NCBI GenBank assembly: GCA_036262035.1
Contig: DATAJS010000028.1
Location: forward strand, 62,001 to 126,000
Length of the DNA: 64,000 bases
Origin: Burkholderiales bacterium
GTDB lineage: Bacteria; Pseudomonadota; Gammaproteobacteria; Burkholderiales; SG8-41
Reading direction: 5' to 3'
Part shown: positions 1-7,626 of the stretch, in pieces
How the letters are laid out: each line of letters starts with the position of its first letter
How positions within the stretch are numbered: the stretch's first letter is position 1
Translations under genes and position numbers: made by a program
Notes under the pieces: model-generated
What the model was told of the DNA's origin: nothing
Database searches by the model: none
Seen by the model: only the letters and a program-made list of their open reading frames with translations

Positions 1-361
1 GCGAGGAGCGGTCGGGCTCGGTGAGGAGCAGATCGACCACGATCGCCGCCGGCTGGTGCGCCGCGATGCGCTCGATGAGGCGCGCGAGGATGTCGCGCGG
101 CCACGGCCATTGTCCGACGCGGGTCAGGCTGTCGTCGTCGATCTCGACGACGACGGCGCGCGGGTTCGGGTCGGGAATGCGCGGCAGCCACGCCTGGTAC
201 GCGTCGAACGTCGCGAGCCGCAACGGCGGCAGCGGCCATGGATCCGGCAGCAGCAGCGCGGCGGCGAAGACGATCGACAGGAAGATGCCGAGCCAGCGCC
301 CGCGGCCGCTCGCGAGCCAGCGCCGCCAGCCGACCTGCGCGGTAGCGGCCAGCTCAGCCAC
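1..361 (-). CDS. CHASE2-domain membrane sensor protein, N-terminal 120 residues (runs off the window)
   Basis: The open frame enters from the left edge and starts at a GTG 3 bases after the stop of the MBL-fold gene, so it is the third gene of a minus-strand operon. Residues about 25-42 form one hydrophobic transmembrane segment (GIFLSIVFAAALLLP). After it comes the typical opening of a CHASE2 extracytoplasmic sensor domain: FDAYQAWLPR, then PNPRAVVVEIDDDSL, GQWPWPRD and AAIVVDLLL. CHASE2 proteins usually end in an adenylate/guanylate cyclase, histidine kinase or GGDEF output domain. That part is outside the window, so the output cannot be named. The linkage to an MBL-fold hydrolase and a STAS protein fits a signalling unit. 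Start is inferred from spacing only. Confidence 0.8.
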   Translation of the reverse strand, partial: MAELAATAQVGWRRWLASGRGRWLGIFLSIVFAAALLLPDPWPLPPLRLATFDAYQAWLPRIPDPNPRAVVVEIDDDSLTRVGQWPWPRDILARLIERIAAHQPAAIVVDLLLTEPDRSS

Positions 362-364
362 CGG

Positions 365-1324
365 TCAGACCGTTATCTCGAGACCGTCGTACGCAGCCGT
401 GACGGTGACGGCATGGTCCTCGCGCGTGATCTCTTCCAGGCGCTGGGTCTCGCGCCACACGCGCTCGATCGCGGCGTCGTCGCTCGCGGGCTCATGATGG
501 AAGAGCACGAGATGCTTGGCTCGCGCGAGCTGGCAGAGCTCCACGCCGACGACGTTGCTCGAATGGCCCCAGTCTTCCTTGACCGACACCGTATCGGCGA
601 GCGAGTACATCGCGTCGAAGATGACCAGATCGGCGCCATGGAAGAAATCGACGAACTTCTGGGTTTCCTCGGCGTTCTCGAGCTTGTGCTCCGAGTCGGT
701 GGAGTAGATCACCGACCTCCCGTCGCGCTCGAGGCGGTAGCCGTAGGAATCGCCGCCGTGCACCTGCGGCTTGGGCGTGACCTTGTAGCCTGCGATCTCG
801 TAGGTTCGGCCGGGCTCGAGCACGACGAACTCGATCTTCGCCCCCATGATCGACATGTCGACCGGGAAAGACGGCTGCGCCTGCTGGCGTCGAAACGCGT
901 GCTCGAGCTCGGCGTGGCAGCCGTAGATGGTGATCTTGTGGCCGGGGATATAGGCCGGCGTGAAGAACGGGAATCCCATGATGTGATCCCAGTGCAGGTG
1001 CGACTGGAACACGTGGAACTCGCCGGGCGCTCCTTTCAGCTCGCGCAGCGCGTCGCCTGCGGCGGGACGCGCGCCGGAGCCCATGTCGAGCAGCACGCGC
1101 GCCGCGCCGGGGGAGCGCAGCTCGATGCAGGACGAGTTGCCGCCGAAGGTGTGCGACGTGGAAAAAGGCAGGGTGTCGACGAATGCGGCCGCTTTTTCGG
1201 GGGAATCGAGGGACTTGCCGTTACCGGCGACGAGCGCGGCGATCAGCTTGTCGCGCACACCTTTCGCCGTCAGCGCGGCGGGTATGGAGCCGCGGGTTCC
1301 CCAGAACCGGACCGTGATCGGCAT
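365..1324 (-). CDS. MBL-fold metallo-hydrolase (GTRGS subfamily)
   Basis: 319 aa. The N-terminus FWGTRGSIP followed by a GGNSSC segment is characteristic of a subfamily of soluble metallo-beta-lactamase-fold hydrolases. Metal ligands are visible: HLHWDH at residues 109-114, a His in QVHGGDSYGY, the Asp of YSTDSEH and the His pair in LFHHEP near the C-terminus. Enzymes of this fold include phosphodiesterases and related hydrolases; the substrate here cannot be read from sequence. The gene lies 2 bases after the STAS gene stop and 3 bases before the CHASE2 gene, so the three are probably one transcript. If the CHASE2 protein is a nucleotide cyclase, this hydrolase could be its opposing phosphodiesterase (inference). 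Confidence 0.85.
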   Translation of the reverse strand: MPITVRFWGTRGSIPAALTAKGVRDKLIAALVAGNGKSLDSPEKAAAFVDTLPFSTSHTFGGNSSCIELRSPGAARVLLDMGSGARPAAGDALRELKGAPGEFHVFQSHLHWDHIMGFPFFTPAYIPGHKITIYGCHAELEHAFRRQQAQPSFPVDMSIMGAKIEFVVLEPGRTYEIAGYKVTPKPQVHGGDSYGYRLERDGRSVIYSTDSEHKLENAEETQKFVDFFHGADLVIFDAMYSLADTVSVKEDWGHSSNVVGVELCQLARAKHLVLFHHEPASDDAAIERVWRETQRLEEITREDHAVTVTAAYDGLEITV

Positions 1325-1326
1325 CG

Positions 1327-1677
1327 TCAGGTCTTTTCGACCGCGGCGATCGCTTCATTCACGCCGCTGTGGCACGGCAGCACCTTGTCGAACCGGCTGA
1401 TCTGGAAGATCTCGTTGACGAGAGGCTGGAGCGCGGCGACCGCGATCCTGCCGCCCGCGGAGCGCGCCTGCTTGGCCGCGAGCATCAGCACCCTCAGGCC
1501 CGCGCTTGAGATGTAGTCGACGCCCGAGAAGTCGAGCACGACCGACTCGCCCCCGGCGGCCGCGGAGCTGATCAGCGGGATGAGGCGCTCGCGAAAAGTG
1601 TCCGCGCTCGCCATGTCGATGCGGCCGGCGGGGGCCAGGACGACCGCTTTACCCGCACGTCGCTCGCTGAATTCCAC
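1327..1677 (-). CDS. STAS-domain protein (anti-sigma-factor antagonist-like)
   Basis: About 116 aa from a GTG start at 1677, preceded at 1687-1692 by GGGAGG. Longer in-frame extensions upstream lack family-like sequence, so I prefer this start. The protein has a STAS fold pattern: VVLAPAGRIDMASADTF, then VVLDFSGVDYISSAGLRVL, where the Ser pair of ISSAGL is the usual phosphorylation site of SpoIIAA-like antagonists. Such proteins bind and sequester a partner-switching kinase/anti-sigma factor, or act as a docking domain. No cognate RsbW-like kinase is in the window. First gene of the STAS-MBL-CHASE2 operon. Confidence 0.85.
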   Translation of the reverse strand: MEFSERRAGKAVVLAPAGRIDMASADTFRERLIPLISSAAAGGESVVLDFSGVDYISSAGLRVLMLAAKQARSAGGRIAVAALQPLVNEIFQISRFDKVLPCHSGVNEAIAAVEKT

Positions 1678-1827
1678 GTTGCAGTTCCTCCCAGGGACGG
1701 TGTGTGATGGCGCGCAGGTGTACAGCTTCGATTGTGCGCACCGGCCATTCTCTGTCAGAGAGCGTACCTCTGACAAGTGCGCGATGCACGCGGACGCCGC
1801 AAGACAGGGAGGAATACCGCCCGCGCG

Positions 1828-2235
1828 TCAATCGGCCAACCAGACGGCGTGCCCGATGTATGCCTGATAGAGGCACATGAGGCCTTCGGCGATCATCACG
1901 ACGAAGGTGAGCACCGCGCCCCAGTATCGCCCGAACCAGAAATGGCGATTGAACGACATCGAGTAGCCGTGCAGCACGCGGGCGAGCAGCAGCAGCATGC
2001 CGAGCGCGTGCAGCACGTAGATCGAGAAGCGGGAGAGCTCGAGGACGGCGAGCATCAGCAGCGCGAAAGGCACGTACTCGGAAAAGTTGGCGTGAGCGCG
2101 TATCGCGCGCTGCAGCGACGGGTTGCCGCCGTCGCCGAGGCTGATGCGCGCCGAGCGGCGTCGATCGACGACGCGCACCGAAAGCAACATCAGCCACAGC
2201 GCCAGCAATCCTGCATACAGGGGAGTTACGATCAT
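1828..2235 (-). CDS. MAPEG-family integral membrane protein
   Basis: About 135 aa with four hydrophobic segments, beginning MIVTPLYAGLLALWLMLLS. The stretch NPSLQRAIRAHANFSEYVP with its Arg/Asn/Glu pattern is the hallmark of the MAPEG fold (membrane-associated proteins in eicosanoid and glutathione metabolism). Bacterial members of this size are often annotated as glutathione-S-transferase-like but their substrates are mostly unknown. The start at 2235 is preferred over an ATG five codons upstream because AAGGAG at 2241-2246 is properly spaced for it. It stands alone on the minus strand between the STAS operon and pfk. Confidence 0.85.
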   Translation of the reverse strand: MIVTPLYAGLLALWLMLLSVRVVDRRRSARISLGDGGNPSLQRAIRAHANFSEYVPFALLMLAVLELSRFSIYVLHALGMLLLLARVLHGYSMSFNRHFWFGRYWGAVLTFVVMIAEGLMCLYQAYIGHAVWLAD

Positions 2236-2277
2236 CGCGGCTCCTTCCATGCCGGAGTGAACCCTCGGCTATGCCGG

Positions 2278-3384
2278 TTATTCCCGCGCCCTCGCGCGCT
2301 GCTCGCCCAGGTGTATGCCCAAGCCGCGCGCGGTGTGCACCAGCGCGTCGTCCGGATCGAGCGTGCGCGCGCCTATCGTGACGTCCGACAGCGGAACGTC
2401 GACCACGCCGCCGTCCTGCCATGCGACCATGCGGCCGAAGCTCCGTTTCGCGACGATGTCAACCGCATGGACGCCGAACGCCGAGGCGAGCAGCCTGTCG
2501 CGCGGCGACGGCGTGCCGCCGCGCTGGACGTGACCGAGGATGGTCACGCGAGTCTCGGCCGGGGTGTATCCCGCGAGCTTGTCGGCGAGGTAGTGCCCGA
2601 TGCCGCCGTAGCGCGCGTGACCCGCGGCGTCTTTCACCGTGGCGCTCTCGCCTTCTTCGGTCTTCACACCTTCCGCGACGACGACCAGCGCGTGCGTGCG
2701 GCCCATGGCGAGGAGCTCGTTGATGCGGCGCGCGACGCCCGCGACGGTGTAGGGGAGCTCGGGTACGAGGATGATGTCGGCGCCGCCGGCGATGCCGCCG
2801 TTCATCGCGATGTGTCCGGTGTCGCGTCCCATCACTTCGAGGATCATGACGCGGTGATGGCTCGCGGCAGTGGGCTGCAGGCGGTCGAGCGCTTCGGTGA
2901 CGACGTTGATCGCGGTGGCGAAACCGACGGCGACCTCGGTGCAGTACACGTCGTTGTCGATCGTCTTGGGCACGCCGACCATGCCCACGGCCGCGCGCTC
3001 GCAAAGCTGCGAGATGATGCGCATCGAGCCGTCGCCGCCGACCACGATCAGCGCATCCAGACCGAGATCGCGCGCGCCCTGCGCGAACTCAGGCGTGAAA
3101 TCGCGGATGCTGCCGTCGGGCATCTCCCAGCGCAGCGGATTGCCCTTGCTCGTGGTGCCGAGGAAGGTGCCGCTCTCGCGCAGCAGGCTCGCGCCGAGGG
3201 TGTCGAGCGTGAGCTCGCGAAAGCGCGGCGGGCGGTGGATGAGGCCGGCGGTGCCATCGAGGATGCCCAGCACTTTCCAGCCGTAGCCCTGGATGGCGCG
3301 ATAGGTGACCGCGCGGACGACCGCATTCAGGCCGGCGCAATCGCCGCCGCTCGTGAGCACGCCGATTGTTGTTATGTCGCTCAT
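2278..3384 (-). CDS. pfkA: 6-phosphofructokinase, mixed-type active site
   Basis: 368 aa cytosolic glycolytic enzyme phosphorylating fructose 6-phosphate. Starts MSDITTIGVLTSGGDCAGLN. GGDGS at 116-120 is the nucleotide-binding motif; the Gly following GGD is the residue usual in ATP-dependent enzymes, where PPi enzymes have Asp. PKTIDND at 139-145 holds the catalytic Asp, and its Lys140 is the residue usual in PPi-dependent and some group-III enzymes, where E. coli-type enzymes have Gly. MGRDTGHIA and the late HVQRGGTPSPRDR loop are sugar-phosphate contacts. I lean to ATP dependence from Gly119, but donor choice needs assay. Its length (about 45 residues over E. coli PfkA) fits the actinobacterial/long group. 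Confidence 0.92.
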   Translation of the reverse strand: MSDITTIGVLTSGGDCAGLNAVVRAVTYRAIQGYGWKVLGILDGTAGLIHRPPRFRELTLDTLGASLLRESGTFLGTTSKGNPLRWEMPDGSIRDFTPEFAQGARDLGLDALIVVGGDGSMRIISQLCERAAVGMVGVPKTIDNDVYCTEVAVGFATAINVVTEALDRLQPTAASHHRVMILEVMGRDTGHIAMNGGIAGGADIILVPELPYTVAGVARRINELLAMGRTHALVVVAEGVKTEEGESATVKDAAGHARYGGIGHYLADKLAGYTPAETRVTILGHVQRGGTPSPRDRLLASAFGVHAVDIVAKRSFGRMVAWQDGGVVDVPLSDVTIGARTLDPDDALVHTARGLGIHLGEQRARARE

Positions 3385-3421
3385 AGGCGGCCTTAGGCAA
3401 AGAGCGCGCCCGATACGCGCG

Positions 3422-3796
3422 CTAGGACTTGAGGACGGCCGCGGCGAGGCATAGCCAGCCTGCCAGGAAGGCTACGCCGCCGAGCGGCGTGACGGCGCCC
3501 AGCCAGCGGGTGCCGGTGAGCGCGAGCGCGTAAAGACTGCCCGAGAAGACCAGGATGCCGGCAACGAACAGCCAGCCTGCCGCGGCGGCGAGCGTGCCGG
3601 GCCAGCGGGTGACCGCCCACGCGCATGCGAACAGGCCGAGCGCGTGGTACATCTGATAGCGCACCGCGACCTCGAACACCGCCAGAAGGTCCGGGGCGAG
3701 ACGCGATCGCAGGGCGTGCGCGCCGAAAGCGCCCGCGGCGACTCCGATGAAAGCGAAAGTCGCGCCGAGTACTACGAACAGTCTTTCCAATGTCAT
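3422..3796 (-). CDS. DUF423 family small membrane protein
   Basis: 124 aa with four predicted transmembrane helices. The N-terminus ERLFVVLGATFAFIGVAAGAFGAHAL, with the conserved GAFGAHAL, and the FSGSLYALALTG and PLGGVAFLAGW segments are diagnostic of DUF423 (E. coli YgdD). Function is unknown. Its ATG overlaps the stop of the M48 peptidase gene (ATGA), indicating translational coupling. Confidence 0.9.
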   Translation of the reverse strand: MTLERLFVVLGATFAFIGVAAGAFGAHALRSRLAPDLLAVFEVAVRYQMYHALGLFACAWAVTRWPGTLAAAAGWLFVAGILVFSGSLYALALTGTRWLGAVTPLGGVAFLAGWLCLAAAVLKS

Positions 3797-4539
3797 TGCG
3801 GTTTCTCGAGTTGCTCCCGGATGCGCGCGATGCGGTTCGCCGGACTCGGGTGCGTGCTTGCGAATTCGGGCTGGCGGCTGCCGCCCGAGGCTTTTTCGAG
3901 CTTCTGCATGACGGTGAGCTTCGCGCGCGGATCGTATCCGGCTTCCCGCATGAGACGCAAACCGAGCGTGTCCGACTCCAACTCGTCGTCGCGCCCGTGT
4001 TTCATGTTGACGAGGCTGCCGGCGAGCTGCGCAAGCTGCGTCGCGTCGTAGCTGCCGCTGCCGATCGCGATCGCGCCGACGAGGTGCTGTGTGAGCTGCT
4101 GCTTCGCGAGGTGCTCGGCGGAATGCCGCGCGAGCACGTGACCCACCTCGTGGCCCAGAACGCCGGCGACTTCGTCTTCGGTCTCGAGGAGCGCGAGCAA
4201 AGCCTCGGTAACGAAGATCTGGCCGCCCGGCAGCGCAAACGCATTGACGGTCTTGCGGTCGGCGAGCAGGTGGAAGTCGAATTTATACGGCGTGCGCGCG
4301 GCCGCGGACTGCTTCGCGATGCGCGCACCGACGCGCCTCACGCGCTGGAGCGACGCATCCGACGATACGCCCCCGAACTGCGCCGCCATCTGCGGTGCGA
4401 GCTTGCGGCCGAGCTCGACCTCCTGCTCGGCGGTGAGTTGCACACGTTGCTTCTCTCCGGTGATCGGATTGTCCGAAGTGCCGGTGCAATAGGAGAGGAT
4501 CCCGAAGAGCGCGACGAGCGCGGCGACGACGGCGCGCAT
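3793..4539 (-). CDS. M48-family zinc metallopeptidase, probable lipoprotein
   Basis: 248 aa. The N-terminal 17 residues are hydrophobic and end in LSYC, an imperfect lipobox, so export to the periplasm with lipid anchoring at Cys18 is likely but not certain. Zinc site HEVGH at 130-134 sits in GVLGHEVGHVLARHSAE, and the third ligand is in DELESDTLGL near 185-193, followed by HPSPANRIARI, all typical of M48C (BepA/LoiP-like) peptidases that process or quality-control outer-membrane proteins. Overlaps the downstream DUF423 gene by 4 bases. Confidence 0.9.
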   Translation of the reverse strand: MRAVVAALVALFGILSYCTGTSDNPITGEKQRVQLTAEQEVELGRKLAPQMAAQFGGVSSDASLQRVRRVGARIAKQSAAARTPYKFDFHLLADRKTVNAFALPGGQIFVTEALLALLETEDEVAGVLGHEVGHVLARHSAEHLAKQQLTQHLVGAIAIGSGSYDATQLAQLAGSLVNMKHGRDDELESDTLGLRLMREAGYDPRAKLTVMQKLEKASGGSRQPEFASTHPSPANRIARIREQLEKPQ

Positions 4540-4604
4540 GAAGTGTGTCCTTTCGGCTTTCGACGACGCGTCTCGTCAGCACAAAGCGCGCCCGGAGTGA
4601 CGGG

Positions 4605-5390
4605 TCAGTCGTACGGTCCCGGCTCGTGCTCGCCGAGCAGCCTGCGCTGGCGCTTCGTCGCCGCTTCGAGCACGCGCGCGTCGAAGCGCCAGTCGAGATA
4701 CGGTGAGAAATGCTGCGCCATCTCGCGCCTGCCGTAATGCACCTGCAGCAGATAGCGCACGCCGGCGGCGCTCGTATTGTCGCTGCCCGCGTGCCACAGG
4801 TCGCTGCGGAACACGAGCGCGTCGCCGGCCGCGGCGAGCACCGCCTGCGGCGCGGTCCCGCGCCACGATGTTTCGGCCGCATGCGGCGCGCGGCCCGCGC
4901 GATGGCTGCCCGGGACGACGCGAGTCGGCGCGAGCTCGCGCGTGACGTCGTCGAGATAGTACTGGGCCGTCAGTATGAAGATCGGCACGCGCACCGCATC
5001 GGGCAGGGCGCCTTCCGGCCATGGCACCGGCGCGAAGTCCGCATGCAGCGGATCGCCGGAATAACCGGGATGGGAGCGCCACGCGGTCTCGCCGATGACG
5101 TGGCAGTCGGCGCCGAGCGCGGCTTCGGCGAGATCGACGATGCCCGGTCGGTCGAGGAACGCCAGCCAGAACGGATCGCGGTTGAAGACATTGAGATAGC
5201 GATCGAGCCGGCGGTCGGGCGCGTTGCCGCGGCCTCGCGCTTCGTCCCAGTGCCGGGGCTTGAGCGCGTCGATGCGGTCGCGCGCGGCGGCGCACTGATC
5301 CGCGGTGAGCGCGTTCGCGACCAGCGCATAGCCGTCGACGTCGAGCGCGCGCAGCATCGCGTCCGTTTCGTACACGGCGTAAGCGCGCAT
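4605..5390 (-). CDS. Phytanoyl-CoA dioxygenase (PhyH) family protein
   Basis: 261 aa from an ATG that shares its A with the stop codon of the upstream lipoprotein gene (TGATG), which fixes the start. Fe(II) ligands are His116 and Asp118 (LHADF) and probably His200 (DLWHAGSDN), with Arg212 as the 2-oxoglutarate anchor. This is the usual PhyH layout for a non-haem Fe(II)/2-oxoglutarate oxygenase. The substrate is unknown; the family covers small-molecule hydroxylation. Last gene of a minus-strand run containing a metzincin-like protein and a lipoprotein. Confidence 0.85.
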   Translation of the reverse strand: MRAYAVYETDAMLRALDVDGYALVANALTADQCAAARDRIDALKPRHWDEARGRGNAPDRRLDRYLNVFNRDPFWLAFLDRPGIVDLAEAALGADCHVIGETAWRSHPGYSGDPLHADFAPVPWPEGALPDAVRVPIFILTAQYYLDDVTRELAPTRVVPGSHRAGRAPHAAETSWRGTAPQAVLAAAGDALVFRSDLWHAGSDNTSAAGVRYLLQVHYGRREMAQHFSPYLDWRFDARVLEAATKRQRRLLGEHEPGPYD

Positions 5391-5737
5391 CAACAGCCTT
5401 CGAGCAGTGAATCGACCAGATCGCTGCGGCGGCCCGAGGTCGTGACGTTGAGGTACAGCGTCGCGGCCGAGCCCGTGCCCGCGCGCTCGAAATCGGCCGT
5501 GCCGTAGAGCACCCCGTTCTTCACCCGCACGACGACTTCGGCGCGGTCGCGGCCGGGCCGCACCTCGGCGACCAGCGCGCTGCTGTGCTCTTCGGCGTTG
5601 CGGGCGAAGCATGCGGCGGCCTGCTCCGGCGGCAGCGCGACCCGCACATGCTCGGTGGAGCCTGTCGAGGGGCGTGAGGGCGAGCCGCAGCCGGCCAGAA
5701 CGGCGAAGACGACGGCGGCGAGAAGCCCGGAGCGCAT
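5390..5737 (-). CDS. Small lipoprotein of unknown function
   Basis: About 115 aa starting MRSGLLAAVVFAVLAGCGS. The lipobox LAGC with Ser at +3 predicts an outer-membrane-sorted lipoprotein. The mature part (about 98 aa) has no motif I recognise; it contains two further Cys and an antiparallel-looking stretch AEVVVRVKNGVLYGTADFER. A start five codons upstream is possible. Coupled to the downstream dioxygenase gene by TGATG and 18 bases after the metzincin-like gene. Confidence 0.75.
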   Translation of the reverse strand: MRSGLLAAVVFAVLAGCGSPSRPSTGSTEHVRVALPPEQAAACFARNAEEHSSALVAEVRPGRDRAEVVVRVKNGVLYGTADFERAGTGSAATLYLNVTTSGRRSDLVDSLLEGC

Positions 5738-5755
5738 GTGAGGCACCAGCACGTG

Positions 5756-6412
5756 CTATTCCTGCTTGATGCGCGTCAACAGCCCGTTCGCCTCGCCGCG
5801 GGTGCGGGCGAGGCGGCACTGCTCGGCCGTGAGCGTCGCGTTCGCCGGCGACGTCTCGTCGCGCATGAGGTTGCCGGCCTCGCTGCTGTGCGCGCCGCTG
5901 TCGGAGAGCACGTGCACGATCTCGTGGGCGATGGCGTGCGCGAGGTCGCGCGTGCCGTACGCGATCCATACGGTGTTCGCAAGCTCCGGCCGGCGGTTCG
6001 CGTTCGCCAGTCCGATCGCCTCCGCGTCGAACGCAGGATTATTGCGCGTGTCCTCGACGAAGAAGACCGCCGGCTTTTTCGCGTCGATCGCGCGCACGAG
6101 CTCGCGCGACACCGGGGTGTAGAAGTAGCGATAGCGCGGCACCGCGTCGAGCGCGTAGAGGTCGACGCGGTCGAGCGCGATCGCGCACTGGGCCAGCAGC
6201 TCGGCGGTCTTCGGCAGAGCGGCGGCGATCTCGTCGTTGCGCCAGCGCGTGCCGGCGAAGCTGTAGGCGTAGATGCCGAGCGTGTGCGTCGGCGCTTTGA
6301 TCGCGCGCGGCGGTTGGATCGCGCGCTGCTCGGCCACGCGCACGCCCTCGACCGCCGTCGCCGGGCACGTGACGAGCGCCAGCGCGAGCGCTGCTGCGGG
6401 TCGCGGCTTCAG
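5756..6412 (-). CDS. Metzincin-like HExxH protein, secreted; start uncertain
   Basis: About 218 residues if read from just after the preceding stop. A signal-peptide-like segment ([19 protein letters not shown]) leads into a domain with HEIVH at about 163-167, then [16 protein letters not shown]. HExxH followed eight residues later by His and a downstream NLM resembles a metzincin zinc site and Met-turn, although the spacing is longer than the classical HExxHxxGxxH. The signal segment has no ATG, GTG or TTG in front of it: the codon overlapping the previous stop is CTG (6410-6412), and the first conventional start in this frame is GTG 6562, inside the upstream remnant gene in another frame. 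The true start is therefore unsettled and may have been altered by the neighbouring deletion. Confidence 0.65.
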   Translation of the reverse strand: MKPRPAAALALALVTCPATAVEGVRVAEQRAIQPPRAIKAPTHTLGIYAYSFAGTRWRNDEIAAALPKTAELLAQCAIALDRVDLYALDAVPRYRYFYTPVSRELVRAIDAKKPAVFFVEDTRNNPAFDAEAIGLANANRRPELANTVWIAYGTRDLAHAIAHEIVHVLSDSGAHSSEAGNLMRDETSPANATLTAEQCRLARTRGEANGLLTRIKQE

Positions 6413-6615
6413 ACGCGAAGCTCGACGAGGCAGGGCCCGCGGCGCGCGACCGCCGCGCCGGTGACCACGCCTTCGAACAGGCCGAGCACGCAGCGCATGC
6501 CTTCGACCTTGTCGAGACCGGCGACGAAGTGCATCTCCGACGTTCCGGGATTGGTGAAACACACCTCGACGCCGTTCATCACCAGCGTGCGCACCAGGCT
6601 TTCAGCGCCGTTCAT
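6409..6615 (-). pseudogene. Acetolactate-synthase-like thiamine-diphosphate enzyme with a large in-frame internal deletion
   Basis: 68 codons with a good Shine-Dalgarno (GAGGAGG upstream of ATG 6615). Residues 1-52 ([42 protein letters not shown]) are the N-terminal start of the Pyr domain of IlvB/MdlC-like ThDP enzymes, including the conserved Glu of LFEGV. It then jumps straight to [13 protein letters not shown] and a stop, which looks like the last dozen residues of the same family. Full-length relatives are about 510-560 aa, so some 450 codons have been lost in frame. It cannot bind ThDP. The metzincin-like frame begins at its stop codon. Confidence 0.75.
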
Positions 6616-6703
6616 CGCGCCTCCTCAACGTAGGGCACCCGCGATTATGCATGACGCGCTTCGAGGATTGCGCCGCCGCGCGCGCTCGGTTACAACCCCT
6701 GCG

Positions 6704-7537
6704 ATGAACACCGTCACTCTACCTTCGGGCGAGCGCGTGCCGGCGCTCGGCATGGGCACCTGGTACGTGGGCGATTCCCCGGCGCGCCGCGCCGACGAGA
6801 TCGCCGCGTTGCGCGCAGGGCTGGACCTGGGCGCGACGCTGATCGACACCGCCGAGATGTACGGCGAGGGCAAATCGGAGTCGCTGATCGGAGAAGCGAT
6901 CGAGGGCCGTCGCGACGAGGTGTTCCTCGTGAGCAAGGTCTATCCGCACAACGCGACGCGCACAGGCGCGATCGCCGCGTGCGAGCGCAGCCTGAAACGG
7001 CTCAGGACCGACCGCATCGATCTCTATCTGCTGCACTGGCGCGGCGGCGTGCCGTTCGAGGAGACGCTGGAGGCGTTCGGGCGCCTCCGGCGCGACGGAA
7101 AGATTCGCCACTTCGGCGTCTCCAACCTCGACCGCGCCGACATGGAGGAATTCCGCGATGCGCCGGGCGGGCAGGGCGTGCAGACCGACCAGCTCCTCTA
7201 CAACCTGACCCGGCGCGGCATCGAATGGGAGCTGCTGCCGTTCTTACGCGAGCGGCGCATCCCGGTGATGGCGTATTCGCCGCTCGAGCAGACGCGGTTG
7301 CTGCGCGACCGCAGGCTCGTGCAGTTCGCCCGCGACCACGGCATGACCCCGGCGCAGGCGGCGCTCGCGTGGCTGCTGGCGCGCGATGACGTCATCGCCA
7401 TTCCCAAAGCGGCGAGCGTCGCGCACGTGCGCGAGAACGTCGCGGCGGCGGAGATGCGCCTCGCGCAGGCGCAGCTCGACGAGCTCGATCGCCTGTTCCC
7501 GCCGCCGAGGTCGGCGGGCGCGCTGGAAATGCTCTAG
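6704..7537 (+). CDS. Aldo/keto reductase
   Basis: 277 aa, a single TIM-barrel NADPH-dependent oxidoreductase. The catalytic tetrad is visible: Asp in LIDTAEMYGEG together with the Tyr of EMYG, the Lys of FLVSKVYPHN and the His of LYLLHWRGG. The C-terminal IPKAASVAHVRENV supplies the NADPH phosphate-binding loop. Resembles the YeaE/DkgA-like bacterial branch that reduces methylglyoxal and small aldehydes. Divergent from the minus-strand deleted gene; start ATG chosen because the family motif TLPSGERVPALGMGTW begins within a few residues. Confidence 0.92.
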   Translation: MNTVTLPSGERVPALGMGTWYVGDSPARRADEIAALRAGLDLGATLIDTAEMYGEGKSESLIGEAIEGRRDEVFLVSKVYPHNATRTGAIAACERSLKRLRTDRIDLYLLHWRGGVPFEETLEAFGRLRRDGKIRHFGVSNLDRADMEEFRDAPGGQGVQTDQLLYNLTRRGIEWELLPFLRERRIPVMAYSPLEQTRLLRDRRLVQFARDHGMTPAQAALAWLLARDDVIAIPKAASVAHVRENVAAAEMRLAQAQLDELDRLFPPPRSAGALEML

Positions 7538-7626
7538 CGTCGCCGGTCCGCATTCCGCGCCTCGCTTGCGCTTTCGGCGATGCTGCGCTAATAAAACAAA
7601 CCTCAATCAGGCGCAAGGAGGGGGCA

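Noticed and set aside
56..1516. Long plus-strand reading frame opposite the STAS-MBL operon
   Set aside because: Arg/Ala/His-rich antisense of genes with clear domains; GC-rich codon bias opens such frames.
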